This document shows positions 1 to 10,457 of a stretch of DNA of 64,000 nt, in pieces. Source of the DNA: Macrotis lagotis (taxonomy: Eukaryota > Chordata > Mammalia > Peramelemorphia > Peramelidae); NCBI RefSeq assembly GCF_037893015.1, contig NC_133658.1, positions 17,294,268-17,358,267 of the forward strand. Direction: 5' to 3'. Position 1 is the stretch's first letter. Each line of letters begins with the position of its first letter. The notes under the pieces are model-generated. The model was not told the DNA's origin. It did no database searches and saw nothing but the letters and a program-made list of their open reading frames with translations. Made by a program: the position numbers and the translations under genes.

Positions 1-700
1 CATTAAATAAATAAAATGACAATATACAGCCTTGTACTCTTTTCCCAATCTTGAATCATTCAGTTGTTCAGTATTTGGTTCTAAAATTGCTTTTGGACCA
101 CATACAAGTTCCTCAGAAGATAAGAAAGATTATCTGTGACTCCCATCTCTGAGGAATTGCTAAATTTGTGGTGATCCACATAGTCAAAGGCTTTAGTTGA
201 ATCAGTGAAGCAGAAGTAGATGTTTTTCTGGAACTCTTGCGCTTTCTTCATAATCCTGCAAAGATTGGCAATTTGGTCTCTAGTTCTTCTGCCTCTTCAA
301 AAACCAGTGTGCACTTCTGGAAATTCTTGGTTCACCTATTGTTTAAGCCTGGCTTGCAGAATCTTAAGCATAACCTTGCTGGTATGTAATGAGTTAGATG
401 GTTTGAATATTCTTTGACATTGACCTTCTTTATTATTAGAACACAAACCGATCTTTTTCAATCCAATCATCACTACTGAGTTCCAAACTTGCTAGCATAT
501 TCAGTGCAAAAGTTTGTAAAAAAGGCAAAAACATATTGAATGCAACATCATCATTTAAAATTTTAAATAGTTCAGCTGAAATTCTATCTCCTCCACTAGC
601 CTTATTGTTAGCAATGCTTCTTAAGGCCTACTCTCCAGGATGTTTGGCTATTAAGTCACTAACTACATCATTGTGGTTAACAGTGATGTAGACATAGGTA
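1..700 (-). mobile_element. RTE/BovB-like LINE, reverse transcriptase fragment
   Basis: Read on the minus strand, 165-225 encodes FCFTDSTKAFDYVDHHKF, which carries the KAFDxVDH pattern of RTE-clade reverse transcriptase motif A. Further stretches (239-420 and 445-660) match my memory of the BovB/RTE antisense text on the same strand. Stops and small indels break the frame, so this is a dead copy. The left end lies outside the window and the right end fades at about 700. Confidence 0.8.
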
Positions 701-724
701 TATTCAAAATAATTTGGAGAAAAT

Positions 725-905
725 CACTACTATCAAGGGGAAGGGAGAGATCAGCAAAGCCTTACTGTAGAAGGTTATGCTTGAGCTAAGATTTTACAAA
801 TTCTTAGAATTAGAGATAAGGAAGGAATGCATTCCAGTCACGAGGAACAGCCAGAATACATGCACAGATCCTAGAGATGGAGTGACATGTATGAGGACCT
901 ATATT
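725..905 (-). mobile_element. L2-like LINE remnant
   Basis: The sequence around GCATTCCAGTCACGAGGAAC and the following AGCCAGAATACATGC resembles the reverse complement of the L2 3' region. It is old and diverged. Confidence 0.45.
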
Positions 906-1332
906 GCTGAGTAATAATTGTAAGTGATTTAATGTGCCTCTTTCTGGCTTTGACAAATGTAACAGAAAGTTAATCCATATGGAAATTGTATATCTATCTG
1001 AAAATATAATTTAAATCTATCTAAAAAAGATATGATACAAGTTTATTAATTATTGCATGGGAATTTTAAGGCATATATTTGTTTTTCCGAATCACATTAC
1101 ATTTATAAAAACTGATCAGGTGCTAGATCATAAAAACTTTATAAATTGATGTAGAAATATTAAGAATATAATTCAAGAGAATGATAAACAGTAAGGGAAT
1201 AGTGAACAAAAGATACAACCCAAAATATAGACTGAATAATAATATTATAATTACATGAGTGAAAAATAAATAACAGAAACAATAAAAATTATACAGTGTT
1301 GAAGAATCTGAGAGGAATGATGAATAAAGAAC
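906..1332. other. AT-rich unique sequence
   Basis: No gene or repeat was recognised. The sequence is strongly AT-rich, and a 70-codon minus-strand frame here is uninformative. Confidence 0.5.
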
Positions 1333-1470
1333 CATTCTTGGAGTCAGGATGAACTAGTTTCATGTTCTGCCTTGCATGGATGCTGACTGTATGACCCTGG
1401 GCAAATCTAATCTTTCAGTGTTCCAATGAATTGTCTATAGTTTCAAGTTTCTTCATTGGGAATCATATCA
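1333..1470 (+). mobile_element. MIR SINE remnant
   Basis: TTGGAGTCAGGATGA, then TGACCCTGGGCAAATC and a decayed CTCAGTTTCTTCAT-like end follow the MIR order. Confidence 0.5.
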
Positions 1471-1487
1471 GTGAAATCATATGTCCT

Positions 1488-1496
1488 TACTACTAT

Positions 1497-1537
<41 letters not shown>
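1488..1537. repeat. (CTA)n microsatellite
   Basis: Nearly pure TAC/CTA triplets, with one ATTACT interruption near the left. Confidence 0.95.
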
Positions 1538-1559
1538 AAGTCTGATGTATCTAGCTTGT

Positions 1560-1705
1560 ATTAGTGCTCCCTGAGTTAGAATCAACCTTCCCCCTCCTTC
1601 TCCCTGTGCCCTCCCTGAATAAAAGTTCCTTAAGGTCAGGAATTCACATATTCCCTCACCATTGTCCCCTGGTGCCATGATCAGTGCTCATATTTGTTGA
1701 ACCCT
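1560..1705 (+). mobile_element. L2 LINE 3' end remnant
   Basis: The AAGTTCCTTAAGGTCAGGAA, CCCTGGTGCCATGATCAGTG and ATATTTGTTGAA strings follow the order of the L2 3' terminus. Confidence 0.55.
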
Positions 1706-1979
1706 ATCTCTTGTGGTTCTTGATTCTTCTGATATTGAAGCTTCAACTTCCAGTCATGCTTCCCCAACCAGAGGTGGAGAGGGGTTTGTGTTATGTGATT
1801 GTGAGACACAGAACTTGGAATGCTGGATGTTGCAGTCTGTCCTTCCTCCCCTTCTATGGCTCACTGCAAAATTTTGCTGTATCAACCCCCCTCCTTTCTT
1901 CTACTCCTATATTATATGAGAGGCAGTAGCTCCCTACTTCAAAAAAGTTAGGGATCTACACACACACACACAAAATGTA

Positions 1980-1980
<1 letters not shown>

Positions 1981-2033
<53 letters not shown>

Positions 2034-2145
2034 ATATATATGAAAGGAAGGTGAAAAAACTGACTAGAAGATTAATATTTATAGATATACTATATACACA
2101 CAAATAAATTATATATACATGTATATATGTATATATTTACACATC
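1981..2145. repeat. (TA)n/(TG)n AT-rich microsatellite cluster
   Basis: Pure TA from 1982 to 2023, then TG and TA runs, with further ATATAC-rich sequence to about 2,140. Confidence 0.9.
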
Positions 2146-2185
2146 ATATATTCATTTTAATCTCCTATGAATCAAGGGAAGATCA

Positions 2186-2320
2186 TCTGGTACAATGAAA
2201 TAGACATTAACTCTCAAGTTTCAAATTTAAATTCTGGCTTTTCCATTTAAAGCCTGTGTTACCTTGGACCAGTAATTTTACCTCTTTAACACTCAGTTTT
2301 TTCCTCTGTAAAAGTTCTTT
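2186..2320 (+). mobile_element. MIR SINE remnant
   Basis: TGTGTTACCTTGGACCAGTA and CTCAGTTTTTTCCTCTGTAA mark the MIR core in the plus orientation. Confidence 0.55.
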
Positions 2321-2369
2321 CTTTGTAGGCAGAAATGTAGGCCCTTCTAAAGTTCTATGTTCTATTGCT

Positions 2370-2565
2370 TCCAGTGTAGTGGTTGTTTGGAATCAGAGAG
2401 CCTGGCTTCTAATCCTGGCTCTGCCACATATTCTAAATGACCTTAGTCAAGTTACTTAATCTCTCTGGGACTTTGCTTTCCCACTTGTAAAATGATGAGG
2501 ATTGGACTAACTGACCTCAGATGTCTGTGCCAGCTCTGGGTCTGTGAAGCTCTCTGGATCTCCAG
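2370..2565 (+). mobile_element. MIR SINE
   Basis: The copy runs from AGTGTAGTGGTTGTTTGGAA through CTTCTAATCCTGGCTCTGCC, a decayed TGACCTTAGTCAAGTTACTT and CACTTGTAAAATGATGAGGA. Confidence 0.7.
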
Positions 2566-2639
2566 TTCTTTATCTATAAAATGAGGGGTTACTTAGATGC
2601 TATCTGAGATTCTTTCTAGCTCCCAGGACAGTGGATAAG

Positions 2640-3230
2640 CTAAGGCCTCTGACACTTGGGCTATGATTACATTGCTCTTGATTCCTACATTTTCGCTGCT
2701 AATTTTAACATAAGATTGTGCCCAGCTAAGCATAAGCCTGGACTGAGTGTGACAGGAACAATTTAGGAAGAGAGAAAGAATTGTTTTTCCACAATGAGTT
2801 AATCATGACCACCTGGCTTCATGAAGGAAGGGCCAGAGCTGAGGGAGAGGCCCAAGTTTCTGGCCCAGCAAAAACAATGGCCATTCAAATCCCCAGCCTT
2901 ATCTCTCACTGCCATACAGTTCAATGAAAATGGCACCAACCCATAAAATGGGAGGGTTTCGATTATTTCCATCATTCCTCCTTGTGTCCAACTTCTCCTA
3001 ACAAGGAAAGGCCTCAGTTTTTATAGGTAAACTGGCCTACTCAAGGGCTCTCAATTATACCTGCTGGGGTTCCCAGAAGAGGGGTGGGGGGGATGCTATT
3101 TTAGTTTGGCCTGGCTCTGATCCAACCCCAGGAAGTCAGAAATGAGGTGGTGCTGGAGGTTTATAGCTCCACAGCTTGGTGGGGGAGGGTCTTGGAAGCC
3201 AGTTTTCTCCTTGGGTCCAGTTAAACTGAT
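2640..3230. other. Unique intergenic sequence
   Basis: No gene or clear repeat was recognised. Several ACAAT/ATTGT (SOX-like) strings occur at 2,757-2,880, which is not enough for a regulatory call. Confidence 0.4.
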
Positions 3231-3264
3231 GCCCAGAAAAGCTAAATGACTACATCTATATCTA

Positions 3265-3450
3265 GAGGGGAGCTGGGAGCCCATCTAGCCCAACCCTCAC
3301 TTTTTATGTATGAGGAAACCGAGGCACCAGGAAGTTGGGTGACTTGGTTAAGGTTCATAATTAGGCATGAGCCCGCAGAGATAGGATTTTCATCAAATCA
3401 GAGCAAATGTACTCTAACTTTGATAGTATTCTATCACATTGTCTCAGAAC
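3265..3450 (-). mobile_element. MIR-like SINE remnant
   Basis: ATGTATGAGGAAACCGAGGC and GGTGACTTGGTTAAGGTTCA are the reverse complement of the MIR core. Confidence 0.5.
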
Positions 3451-3505
3451 TAGATCCCTGAGTTTACTCTAAAATGGAACTGATCCACAGAATCTTAGAG
3501 CTGAG

Positions 3506-3721
3506 TGGATCACAGATTTCTTTTTTTCTTTTCTTTTCTTTTCTTTTCTTTTCTTTTCTTTTCTTTTCTTTTCTTTTCTTTTCTTTTCCGCTAGGCAATG
3601 GAATTAAGTGACTTGGCCAAGGTCATGCAAAAGTGTCTGAGGTCAAATTTGAACTCAGGGTCCTCCTGACTCTAGGGCTGGTGCTCTAGCCACTGTGCTA
3701 CCTAGCTGCCCCTGGATCACA
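3506..3721 (-). mobile_element. WSINE1-like SINE with (TTTTC)n tail and target-site duplication
   Basis: The SINE body occupies about 3588-3712 in reverse orientation, ending CCACTGTGCTACCTAGCTGC plus CCC. Its A-rich tail has become a (TTTTC)n microsatellite at 3518-3588. Direct repeats TGGATCACA flank it at 3506-3514 and 3713-3721, the expected target-site duplication of LINE-mediated insertion. It interrupts an older MIR-like element that resumes at 3722. Confidence 0.85.
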
Positions 3722-3895
3722 AGTTTCAAACTGGAAGGGGTCATCGAATTGCATCTTGTTGCAAATAAGTAAACAAAGGCAGAGAGAGACTTTCAAGTGA
3801 CTTGCCCAGGATCATGCAGCTAATGACTGTCAGAAGCAGGGTTTGAACCAGGTCTTTCTGACTCTGATTCCAGTATTCCTTGCACTATGTTATAT
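3722..3895 (-). mobile_element. MIR-like SINE, interrupted by the SINE at 3.6 kb
   Basis: CAAGTGACTTGCCCAGGATC and AGGGTTTGAACCAGGTCTTT are the reverse-strand MIR core. The other flank of the same older element lies just left of 3506. Confidence 0.55.
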
Positions 3896-4190
3896 ATTGG
3901 AAGAGACCTCAGGGGTCATCCAGTATAAACTTTCTTGGATCAGATTTCCCTTTAGAGGGTCCATGTAGCTGAGGGTATGAATATTCAGGATTTCTGGTCA
4001 TACCAGCTGTGACCTCCAGAGGGAGAAACCCTCTCCCAGACAAAGTAGTTCATTTTGCATTTAGACGTATCTGATTATTAGGAAGTTTTTCTTGATATCA
4101 GACTTCAAGTTGCCCCCACCCATGGTCCTGCCAGGCTGCAGCAGAATGCATCAAATCTATTCTCCATATGATAAATGGTATCTCTGAGTT
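3895..4190 (-). mobile_element. CR1/L3-like LINE remnant
   Basis: AGACCTCAGGGGTCATCCAG and TTAGGAAGTTTTTCTTGATA resemble the reverse complement of amniote CR1/L3 3' sequence. Family assignment is from memory. Confidence 0.35.
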
Positions 4191-4638
4191 ATCTTCTTCC
4201 TGATAGACATCCTGAGCATCCTTAGTTCATTTAGTGGTTTTTCATGTGGTATGAATTTCTCCTTTTCTGTCCTTGGAACTGGTTTCAACTTAGTCCTTCA
4301 CCTTAGAGCCAGCACCCAACCAGTCTCCAAGGACAAAATTGGGAAAGATATCTGCTACATAATAAAGTATCCTCTTCCCAAAATGAGGTAGTGGATAACA
4401 TTTTTTAAAAGAAGTGACTAAATGATCCCCAACCCCCAAATTCAATGTAATCAAGGAAAGAAAGTTGAAGATATCAGAACTAAGGGGGTATTAATATTAA
4501 TGAGGTATACAGACTTTTCAACATGTCCATTCACTTTCTGTATTTACTTTAGATGCAAGATAGGGTGGAGGAAGGGGGAAAGATTCAGTTGGGGAGAGAT
4601 GAGCTATCTGTCTCTCAGGCAAATTGAGCTATTAAGAC

Positions 4639-4880
4639 CTTAGCTTCAAAAGGCCAAGGTCCCCCACTGCTATCCCCTAGAGTCATCTCCAGTCATACTG
4701 GTCCATATCTGGCCACTGGACCCAGATGGCTCCAGAGGAGAGAGTGAGACTAGAGACTTTGCACAGACCTCCCTCACATATCCAACTCATCATCACATTT
4801 TCAATATCCAATTGCATGTCATGGCACCTCCTCCCTGATGTCATGATCTTAAAGGGCAAAGGCTAAACATCAGCCCATAT
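4639..4880 (+). mobile_element. Marsupial tailed SINE (variant lacking its 5' tRNA part)
   Basis: It shares CACTGGACCCAGATGGCTCC, AGGAGAGAGTGAGACTAG and TCCCTGATGTCATG with the fuller copy at 10,458. The 5' promoter part is missing. Confidence 0.55.
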
Positions 4881-4888
4881 ATACGAAT

Positions 4889-5022
4889 TATTTACCCATT
4901 TACCAGAAGGGAAAACTGAGATCCAGAGAGATGATTTGCCCAAAACCACATGGTTAATAAACATCTGAGACAAGATTCGAACTCAGATATCTTGTTTTTA
5001 CTCTAATGCCAATTCTAGCCCA
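4889..5022 (-). mobile_element. MIR SINE remnant
   Basis: AGAAGGGAAAACTGAGATCC and GATTCGAACTCAGATATCTT mark a reverse-strand MIR. Confidence 0.55.
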
Positions 5023-5040
5023 TATCTATCTAACTCCAAG

Positions 5041-5272
5041 CTGTTAAACCATTTTTCAGTCATGTCCAATTCTCCAAATGACACTATTTGGAATTTTCTT
5101 GGCAAAGATACTAGATCGGTCTTTCCTTCTTCAGTTCATTTTACAAATGAGTAAACTGAGGCAAACAGAGTCACACAACAAGTGAGTGTATGCAACCATA
5201 TTTGAACTTAGGGAAAGTAGTCTTTCTAACTCCAGGCCTGGCACTCTACCCACTCTGTCACCTAGCTGCCAA
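5041..5272 (-). mobile_element. MAR1-like SINE (RTE-type tail)
   Basis: CAGTCATGTCCAATTCTCCA and TTTTCTTGGCAAAGATACTA are the reverse complement of an RTE-type SINE tail (sense TTTGCCAAGAAAAC and GAGTCGGACATGACTGAA). The tRNA-related end CACTCTGTCACCTAGCTGCC closes the element. Confidence 0.7.
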
Positions 5273-5588
5273 CTCCAAGTTAGCACACTTGTTATATGAT
5301 ACTTCTTATATGTTATACCTTGCTTCCAAGAGAAGACTTGAATTTTTTCTTGGGAGTTGGGTCAAGGTAGCCACCAGTCTCCTCCTTCAATGCTTTCCAT
5401 TCAGTGTTTCCATTCAACACATCGTTGTTTTACTTTCTAATCTAAAAAAATATCCAAGTTTTTTAGATTTCCAGATAACTTTTCTTGGGCCCCTAGGATT
5501 ATAGGATCAGTGAGATAGTCTACAAATATCTTATTAAGCATGTGACTTCTCAGAATACAAAGAAAGGTCAAAATAATCCCTCCCTTCT

Positions 5589-5707
5589 GGGAGTTCCCAT
5601 TCTTTTTTTTTTTCCACTTGTGAAATTAGAAGTTTTATAAAAACAAAATATACTGGGAAACACAAACATAACAAACATTTCCTATAGGCAATGGGAGTTC
5701 CCATTCT
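5589..5707 (-). mobile_element. Short retroposed fragment with 15-bp target-site duplication
   Basis: GGGAGTTCCCATTCT occurs at 5589-5603 and exactly again at 5693-5707. The 89 bases between begin with a T-run, so the insert is a poly(A)-tailed minus-strand fragment of about 78 bp plus tail. The source was not recognised. The structure fits a heavily 5'-truncated L1-mediated insertion. Confidence 0.8.
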
Positions 5708-5711
5708 AATG

Positions 5712-5860
5712 GATCATATAGTTGCAACTGGAAGGGGCTTCATCTTTTCAGTCCCCTCATTTTGTAGATGAAAAAATAAAGGCATAGAAAGGTTAAGTGA
5801 CTTGCTTTGGGTCACCCAGACTGTAAATGCTACAGCTGTCATTGAGGCCTCCTTTCATTG
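5712..5860 (-). mobile_element. MIR SINE remnant
   Basis: TTTTGTAGATGAAAAAATAA and GGTTAAGTGACTTGCTTTGG are a reverse-strand MIR core. Confidence 0.5.
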
Positions 5861-5869
5861 CTCTGCCCC

Positions 5870-6320
5870 ACTTCCTTGATACTCTGTTTCCTTCTGTTGA
5901 AAGCCAGTGTGCCTTGGGGTCTCACCACAGAGGAGACCCCAAAAAGAACTTTCAGGGTCTTCATAAGGCATTCAGCGTTCCAACATGCCCATGTACTGCA
6001 ATGCCTTGGAGGGGAGATTAGTGCAGATCAGAGAGGCTAGCAGAGAAAATGGAGCCTTAGCCTGGAAGGGTGGATCATCTGAGGAGAATTTGGACTGGTG
6101 GCGAAGAATAAAAATGGGGAAAGGCCTGGAGGGAAGAAGGATCATGACTTGTATGATGGGAGGAGAGGAGGGGGATATTGTGGAGTCTGTGATGGGTGGC
6201 GCAAAGGATGGGTGCTGAGGAGGAATGGAGGATAAATTGGTCACATAACGTGAGCCAAGGCAATGGAGCATCCTAAAACCAATCAATGCGTACACGCATT
6301 CCACATGATGCCCGGGGGTG
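5870..6320. other. Unique sequence, open on both strands
   Basis: Open frames of 60-110 codons run on both strands, but none resembles a protein I know. No splice structure or promoter was seen. Not called as a gene. Confidence 0.4.
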
Positions 6321-6326
6321 GGGTGG

Positions 6327-6480
6327 GGTGGCTAAGTAGCTTACTGGATAGAACACCAGCCCTGGAGTCAGGAGGACCTGAGTTCACATCCAGCCTCAGA
6401 CACTTCATAATTGCCTAGCTGTGTGACCTTGGGCAAGTCACTTAACCCCACTGCCTTGCAAAAGCCTAAAAAAAAAATCA
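6327..6480 (+). mobile_element. WSINE1-like SINE (the only plus-strand copy)
   Basis: GCTAAGTAGCTTACTGGATA, CCTGGAGTCAGGAGGACCTG, CTAGCTGTGTGACCTTGGGC and CCACTGCCTTGCAAAAGCC appear in consensus order, with an A-rich tail. Confidence 0.85.
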
Positions 6481-6486
6481 AGATTG

Positions 6487-6740
6487 GAGAGCTAGGTAGC
6501 ACGGTGTATAGGGTGCTAAATCTGGAGTCAGGAAGATCTGAATGCAAATGTGATTGTAAACATTTACTATCTGTGCGACCCTGATCCAATTTATATCAAT
6601 TTCCTCATCTTCAAAAATAAACTGAAAAAAAGGAAATGGCAAACTACTCCAGTATCTTTGCCAAGAAAACCCCAAATGGGGTGACAGAGATTTGGACTCG
6701 ACAGAAATGCCTGAACAATGACAAGAATCAAGATTTGAAC
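6487..6740 (+). mobile_element. MAR1-like SINE (RTE-type tail)
   Basis: The tRNA-like head GAGCTAGGTAGCACGGTGTA is followed by GGCAAACTACTCCAGTATCT, TTTGCCAAGAAAACCCCAAA and TTTGGACTCGACAGAAATGC. The element lies directly after the WSINE1-like copy, in the same orientation. Confidence 0.75.
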
Positions 6741-6920
6741 CCAGATCTCCTTGTGTCCAGTCTACTATTCTTTCTACTATCCCTGTTGCTTCCCTCTCTG
6801 TGGAGTTCAATGTTATGTTCCTCTGCATGAATTGAGAATGAAGACTTGAAAACCTCTTCTTTCAATTCAATGGCAAAATCTGGCTTTAAGACTTGCAAAG
6901 CACATCATGTCCACTAGAAA

Positions 6921-7050
6921 GGCAGCTAAGTAGTCCAGTGGTTAGAGTACTGGCTTCAGAATAATGTGGATTCAATCCTGACTCAGCTATTTACTAGCTG
7001 TAAGACTCTGGACAAGTCATTTAGCCTCTGTTTGCCTTAGTTTATGGGGA
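6921..7050 (+). mobile_element. MIR/MAR1-like SINE head
   Basis: AAAGGCAGCTAAGTAGTCCA, GTGGTTAGAGTACTGGCTTC and TTTACTAGCTGTAAGACTCT follow the order of a tRNA-derived CORE-SINE. Confidence 0.6.
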
Positions 7051-7508
7051 TATAGGTCTTGTCTGATAACCCTCTTGGAGGAATGAAGGAGAGCTCACTC
7101 AACCGTAGAACCAATCCTGCCTACAACTTCTCTTCTGCTAGTGGTGACATCATTTCCTTCCTCCTCTCTCGAAAGGTAGAAATCTTCTCCCTCGAATGGA
7201 TGGCACCTAGATAAAATCTCAATCCAAGTCACAAATGGGCCAGTTACAGATTACCCCCCCACACACATATTTTATTATATAAGAACAACATAGGTACCGA
7301 GTCTGGTGTCTCTGTTTGCCTAAAACATGAGACATTTGAGAAATGCTTGTGTTTGAGGGTGTAAATATTTTGAACTGATTTATATATTTATATGTATTTA
7401 TTTCTATTTGCGTGTATTATTTCTTCCCTCAATTCAAATAAGCTGCTCCCTGTGGATCAGGGCTGATCATTTATAGACTCCCTAGACCTGGTGGTTGGTA
7501 CAGACGCT

Positions 7509-7665
7509 CAGGAAGTTTTTTTTTGGCAAGGCAATGGGGTTGAGTGACTTACCCAAGGCCACACAGCTAGGTTATTATTAAGTGTCTGAGGTCAGATTTG
7601 AACTCAGATCCTCCTGACTCCAGGACTGGTATTTTATTCACTGTGCCAAGTGTCCCAGGAAGTTT
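7509..7665 (-). mobile_element. WSINE1-like SINE with 10-bp target-site duplication
   Basis: The body reads GGCAAGGCAATGGGGTTGAG to CACTGTGCCAAGTGTCC in reverse orientation. CAGGAAGTTT flanks it at 7509-7518 and 7656-7665. Confidence 0.87.
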
Positions 7666-7825
7666 GTTGAATGCTCTGGAGTCAGAAGATCCAGGTTTAC
7701 ATTCATCTCTGCATGTCTTTGGGCAGATCACTTAGACTCCCTCATCCTCAGTTTCCTCATCTGCAAATCATGGGGATGGGTTCTATGAATTCTAAGGTCC
7801 CTACTTCAACTCTGTTATCCTCTAT
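7666..7825 (+). mobile_element. MIR SINE
   Basis: CTCTGGAGTCAGAAGATCCA, TCTTTGGGCAGATCACTTAG and CTCAGTTTCCTCATCTGCAA appear in order. Confidence 0.65.
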
Positions 7826-8390
7826 GAAGAATTTATAGGCAGACTCAACTCATTCAATAATCTTGAAGGAGAAGAGGGTGTGGATGGGATGGGTGGCAGT
7901 CTCTGCAGGGAAAGGGCCTATCCACCTGGATGAATTCCCAGATTCATTGATGCAGAGGGGTAGGTGCATGGGCATATTTTTGAGGTGGGTGGAGTCCATA
8001 GATTTGGCACCAAGGAATGGTTTGGGTCTGGATTCAAGCCCTGGGGGTGACAGCAAACTAGTGACTAAGCAGCTGAAAGAATCCAAGCTTGTTTCTCCCC
8101 TATTCACCAGGGCTTCGGAAAGTTCTGGTGCAAAGGGGACCCCATCTGGTGGAGAGAAAGTAGTGCACCTTCCCTGGCACATCAATCAGCCCTCTCTGCA
8201 AGGAGGATGCAGGTGCCAACTTCCTCACCCTTTGTGACTTCCCACCAGGCATCAGCTGCTTCTCTGGGCACAGAGCAGCAGAGAACTGGCTCAGGTAGGT
8301 GGCAAAGCTCTGTGGGGCTGGGTTCTGGCGGCATCCCAGACCACAGGCAGGAAGGCACCTGCCCTTGCAAGGTATCACGCCAAGTATACA
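7826..8390. other. Unique intergenic sequence
   Basis: Open frames of 100-124 codons occur on both strands without similarity I can recognise. No gene is supported. Confidence 0.4.
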
Positions 8391-8394
8391 CTCT

Positions 8395-8578
8395 GATTCA
8401 AGGGCTGGACTGGGAGTTAAAGCCAGGTTCAAATCCCACCTTTGACACTTTCTTTCTATGTGAAAATTGGAGATTTGCTTGGTCTTTCTGTGCCTCAGTT
8501 TCCTTATCTGTAAAATGAAGGTTCTTCACTGGATGGTCTCCAAAGTCTCTTTGGGCTCTAAATCAATTCTGCTATGAA
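8395..8578 (+). mobile_element. MIR SINE
   Basis: AGCCAGGTTCAAATCCCACC and TGCCTCAGTTTCCTTATCTG plus TAAAATGAAGG are typical MIR strings. Confidence 0.65.
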
Positions 8579-8769
8579 ACACTCTGACTTAGCTAAGGTG
8601 TCAGCTATGCAGGATGGCCTTAGTCCCTCCTGCTGTTTTGGTTGGCCCCGGACAGCTGGTGACTGGTGAGATGCTTGCTGGAGCCTATGAATATTTGGAG
8701 AGGTGGTGTAGTATAATGGACAGTGTGTTGGACTCGGAGTAAGGGAGATGAAGCCTTAAATTGTTTATA

Positions 8770-8870
8770 GTATATATATATATATATATAGTAGGTAGCA
8801 TATATAGGTTTATAATAGTATATTTTTGATATAATATATACATATACATATTATGGTATATAAATTAAAA
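8770..8870. repeat. AT-rich low-complexity sequence with (TA)n
   Basis: A short TA run at 8769-8790 is followed by ATATAC-rich sequence. Confidence 0.8.
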
Positions 8871-8939
8871 ATATTGAAGATAGTTTAAGCTACAAGTTTT
8901 AAAAATTGACCTTTTCTCCCACTATTGTGGGATTTCTTT

Positions 8940-9169
8940 CTGACCGTTTTCCTCTTTTTCTCTCTCTTTTCTTTCTCTGTCTTTGTTTCTATTTCTCTTT
9001 CTCTGTCTCTATCTCTGTCTCTCTCTTTCTCTGTCTTTGCCTCTTTCTCTCTCTGATACTCTCTCTGTCTCTACCTCTCTTTCTCTATTAGTCTCTCTCT
9101 ATACATCTCTGTCTCTGTCTGTCTCTCTGTCTCTGTCTCTGTCTCTGTCTCTGTCTCTGTCTCTCTCTG

Positions 9170-9208
<39 letters not shown>

Positions 9209-9245
9209 GTCTGTCTCCACTTCTCTGTTTCTCTGTCTCAACCTC
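8940..9245. repeat. Pyrimidine-rich (TCTC/TCTG)n satellite-like tract
   Basis: About 300 bp of nearly pure C/T with TCTGTC hexamer and (GTCT)n tetramer phases (9,174-9,205). Translated frames are all Ser/Leu/Val and are artefacts. Confidence 0.95.
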
Positions 9246-9940
9246 TCTTCTATTTAATGATTGGAGAATGCGAATTGGAGTCTTCCCTCTGATACTCTGT
9301 GGTGTGTCCAGGTGGGGGCCTTTAAGCCCTCTGGGCCTCAGTTTCACCCCCCGGGCTTTGTTCTAACATCCATATTTTTCCTCAAAGCTGGGACTCTCTG
9401 TATTCTGTGAATCGAGAGTGCTGCATCATGTGACCTTGAAGCTTCCCCTCAGTCCTGGGACCCCAGCCCAGATCACCCCCATGGGCTTCAGCTTCAGCAA
9501 CATGGACATGTTTCTTAAAGGAACAGTCACCAAGACTTTCAACTGGAGAGGAAAATGAAGGCGAGTGGCCTCTGAGGAATAGTGTTCATCTTCAGAAAGG
9601 AAACACCTGTAATTTGCTTTCTCTACCAGCCAGTTTTCTTCCGAAATATAATCAAGGTTGACCTTCCCAATGTCCACAGCCTTCTAGGCCTCCAGTTTCC
9701 AAACACCACTGTGGATTTACGGTTTTATAACAAGAAAGACCTCAGAGTGGCCACTGGGTGGCGCTCAAACCCAGGCAAATGAGCTGCAGCCAAGGAGCAT
9801 TCTTTTAGTTTGTTTTTCTGGTGGCACAAATATTCCCAAACCAGGGAATTGAGCAATGGCATGTCTTCCACCAGAAGAACTATTTCTGTTCTTCCTCTCT
9901 CACCTTTCCCCTTCTTGTTCCCCGTAGCAACCAGCCAAAC
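9246..9940. other. Unique intergenic sequence
   Basis: No gene was recognised. Short open frames exist on both strands. Confidence 0.4.
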
Positions 9941-9943
9941 ATC

Positions 9944-10127
9944 ATAGGGGGATCTTTTTTTTTTTAGTTTTTTTTTGCAAGGCAAATGGGGTTAAGTGGC
10001 TTGCCCAAGGCCACACAGCTGGGTAATTATTAAGTATCTGAAGCTGGATTTGAACCCAGGTACTCCTGACTCCAAGGCCGGTGCTTTATCCACTACGCCA
10101 CCTAGCCACCCCAATAGGGGGAATCTT
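9944..10127 (-). mobile_element. WSINE1-like SINE with target-site duplication
   Basis: The body reads TTTTTGCAAGGCAAATGGGG to CCACTACGCCACCTAGCCAC plus CCC. ATAGGGGGATCTT (9944-9956) and ATAGGGGGAATCTT (10114-10127) flank it and differ by one A. Confidence 0.87.
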
Positions 10128-10457
10128 GCTTTGCATAACCTAATCCTTTATCCCTTCAAAGTTGTCCAAAGACAGAATTGTTGGTCATTGAACCACGTGA
10201 TCTCATTCATTCTTCAAGCTAGGTGTAGACTAATTCTTTCACTAATCATTTCTGGTCGGTTTTCTGAGGTCACTAGATGCCAGGGCCTCAGCACTCCATT
10301 CCTGGTGGCAAAAGAACCTGGAAGAAAGACTCAATCTGAAAAAAAAACCCCAGTATTTCCATTTCTGATCAGTCCTCTTTTACCAATTGCTTAACTTCTT
10401 CCGGTCTCAGTTTACTCATTTGTACAATGGGAATACTAAAACCTAAAACTCTTGTCC

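Noticed and set aside
220..417. Plus-strand 65-codon frame at the left edge
   Set aside because: It is the antisense of an RTE-like reverse transcriptase fragment.
1488..1537. CRISPR-like or other array at short tandem repeats
   Set aside because: The repeats are simple microsatellites without spacers, in a vertebrate genome.
5972..6304. Overlapping frames on both strands suggesting a processed pseudogene
   Set aside because: No residue pattern, poly(A) or target-site duplication supports a retrocopy.
6327..6480. tRNA gene suggested by A/B-box-like sequence in SINE heads
   Set aside because: The tRNA-like part belongs to SINEs with CORE bodies and A-rich tails. No intact cloverleaf was seen.
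7863..8432. Frames of 100-124 codons on both strands around 8 kb
   Set aside because: No family recognised, no splice or promoter context, and the right end runs into a MIR.
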